From positions 1 through 43,171 of the forward strand of contig NZ_VJXQ01000004.1 in NCBI RefSeq assembly GCF_007655485.1: 43,171 bases of DNA, written 5' to 3'. Both the position numbers and the translations under genes were made by a program. The stretch's first letter is position 1. Each line of letters starts with the position of its first letter. Shown here in pieces: positions 42,276 to 43,171 of the stretch. The notes beneath the pieces are model-generated. The model saw only the letters and a list, made by a program, of their open reading frames with translations, searched no databases and was not told the origin of the DNA. Source of the stretch: Halobellus captivus (GTDB lineage: Archaea; Halobacteriota; Halobacteria; Halobacteriales; Haloferacaceae).

Positions 42276-43133
42276 ATGTCAGTGGGCACACAGCACGGAA
42301 GTTCGGACGGAGTGAGAGAGTTGTTGACCTCGGTCCGGTTCGAGTTGATGCCGTTCAAGAGCTTCGAAGAGGAGTTATCCCACCTGCCGGAGGGGGCGAG
42401 CGTGGCGATCACGACGTCGCCGCAGTTGGGGATCGAGCGAACGGTCGACAAGTGCGTGGCGGCCGCGGAAGCGGGCTACGATGTGATTCCGCACCTGGCG
42501 GCGCGCTACATCGAGGGACCGGAGGAACTCGACGAACTCTGCACCCGACTGCGTGACGTCGGCGTCACGGACATCTTCGTCCCCGGCGGGGACAAGGAGG
42601 AGCCGGTCGGCGAGTTCGAGTCCGCCTACGACCTGCTCGTCGCCTTGGACGATCTCGATCACGAGTTCGAGGACATCGGGATCACCGGCTATCCCGAGGG
42701 GCACGCCTTCATTTCCGACGCGGAGTTGGAAGCGGCGATGGAGAAGAAAGCGCCGTACGCGACGTACATCGTGACGCAGTTGTGTTACGACCCCGACACG
42801 ATCCTCGAATGGATCGAAGCGGTCCGTGAGCGCGGGATCGACCTCCCCGTCGAGGTGGGGATCCCCGGCGTGATGAAATACGAGAAGCTACTGGGCATCT
42901 CGCGCAAAGTCGGCGTCGGCGATTCGGTGAAGTTCCTGCGGAAGACCACCGGTATCGTGGGTTTCATCAAACAGTTCATCGGATCGCGCGGTCGGTACAA
43001 ACCGGATGCGTTGGTCGAGGGACTCGCCCCGTACGTCGGCGACGAGACGTACAACATCCAGGGCCTCCATCTGTACACGTTCAATCAGACGCCCGATCTC
43101 GAATCGTGGCGACAAGCCAGACTCGCTGAGTAA
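42276..43133 (+). CDS. metF: 5,10-methylenetetrahydrofolate reductase
   Basis: A 285-residue MetF/MTHFR TIM-barrel protein that reduces methylene-THF to methyl-THF. Recognisable parts: FELMPFKSFEEELSHL, ASVAITTSPQLG, YDVIPHLAARYI, DIFVPGGDKEEPVGEFESAYDLL, ITGYPEGHAFISD and ATYIVTQLCYDPDTILEWIE, followed by VEVGIPGVMKYEKLL. The length agrees with bacterial MetF (about 290). It would use methylene-THF made by the GcvT-type dehydrogenases or by GlyA for methionine synthesis. The gene upstream encodes a putative regulator. Confidence 0.9.
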   Translation: MSVGTQHGSSDGVRELLTSVRFELMPFKSFEEELSHLPEGASVAITTSPQLGIERTVDKCVAAAEAGYDVIPHLAARYIEGPEELDELCTRLRDVGVTDIFVPGGDKEEPVGEFESAYDLLVALDDLDHEFEDIGITGYPEGHAFISDAELEAAMEKKAPYATYIVTQLCYDPDTILEWIEAVRERGIDLPVEVGIPGVMKYEKLLGISRKVGVGDSVKFLRKTTGIVGFIKQFIGSRGRYKPDALVEGLAPYVGDETYNIQGLHLYTFNQTPDLESWRQARLAE

Positions 43134-43142
43134 CATAGAAAT

Positions 43143-43171
43143 CTCCTCTCCTCTCCTCTCCTCTCCTCTCC
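43143..43171 (+). repeat. CTCCT microsatellite at window edge
   Basis: Five full CTCCT units plus CTCC, running into the end of the window. It begins 9 bases after the metF stop; the true length is unknown. All bases are C or T on this strand. Confidence 0.9.

Overview
The window is GC-rich chromosomal-type DNA from a haloarchaeon (class Halobacteria). The proteins are strongly acidic (Asp/Glu-rich). Many starts look leaderless, with a TATA-like hexamer about 25-35 bases before the start codon. The gene set is typical of the class: fused FolCP, DMGDH-type GcvT/FAD oxidoreductases, ETF with a HdrD-like membrane Fe-S protein, BCCT carriers and an RCK potassium channel. No rRNA, tRNA, CRISPR array, transposase or phage gene was found by eye. 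Genus cannot be fixed from this sequence alone.

Layout. 1-957: mostly non-coding, with a motif array and one overlooked 55-codon gene. 958-3917: VOC-fold protein and a trpE-trpG pair. 4004-7104 (minus): potassium channel and first BCCT carrier in one probable transcript. 7267-13448 (plus): half-size EamA protein, RidA, an AOR-family protein that lacks its Fe-S ligands, and a rifampin-phosphotransferase-like dikinase. 13595-15709 (minus): molybdenum/tungsten formate dehydrogenase. 16461-17021: unrecognised protein. 17110-18831 (minus) and 19187-21664 (plus): formate-tetrahydrofolate ligase and FolCP, divergently arranged. 21741-22641: small membrane proteins. 22937-24682 (minus): second BCCT carrier. 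25205-29404: zinc-ribbon protein, two very small membrane proteins, UspA and an EtfD/HdrD-like membrane oxidoreductase. 29580-33860 (plus): DMGDH-type enzyme, EtfB, EtfA. 33904-37752 (minus): a second DMGDH-type enzyme followed by threonine/serine ammonia-lyase. 37958-40935: creatininase-family amidohydrolase, a divergent protein/regulator pair, and an AstE/AspA-type deacylase. 41055-43133: two-HTH putative regulator and MetF. The window ends inside a CTCCT microsatellite.

Functional reading (inference). The window brings together most parts of a route for using methylated glycines. BCCT carriers would import betaine-type solutes. Two FAD/GcvT enzymes would oxidatively demethylate dimethylglycine and sarcosine, placing the carbon on tetrahydrofolate as methylene-THF. 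ETF and the EtfD-like protein would pass the electrons to menaquinone. FolCP makes the folate, MetF reduces methylene-THF, and formate-THF ligase with formate dehydrogenase could carry the one-carbon unit to CO2 with ATP gain. Ammonia-lyase and RidA would handle serine derived from glycine. No betaine demethylase, FolD, GlyA or glycine-cleavage P/H protein is present here, so the route is incomplete within the window.

The intergenic regions are unusually rich in short repeats and dyads: a 6 x 15 bp tandem array, a 23 bp tandem duplication, a 14 bp inverted pair between fhs and folCP, two perfect inverted repeats in front of a divergent HTH gene, and a dyad shared by the BCCT and DMGDH upstream regions. 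These are reported separately.
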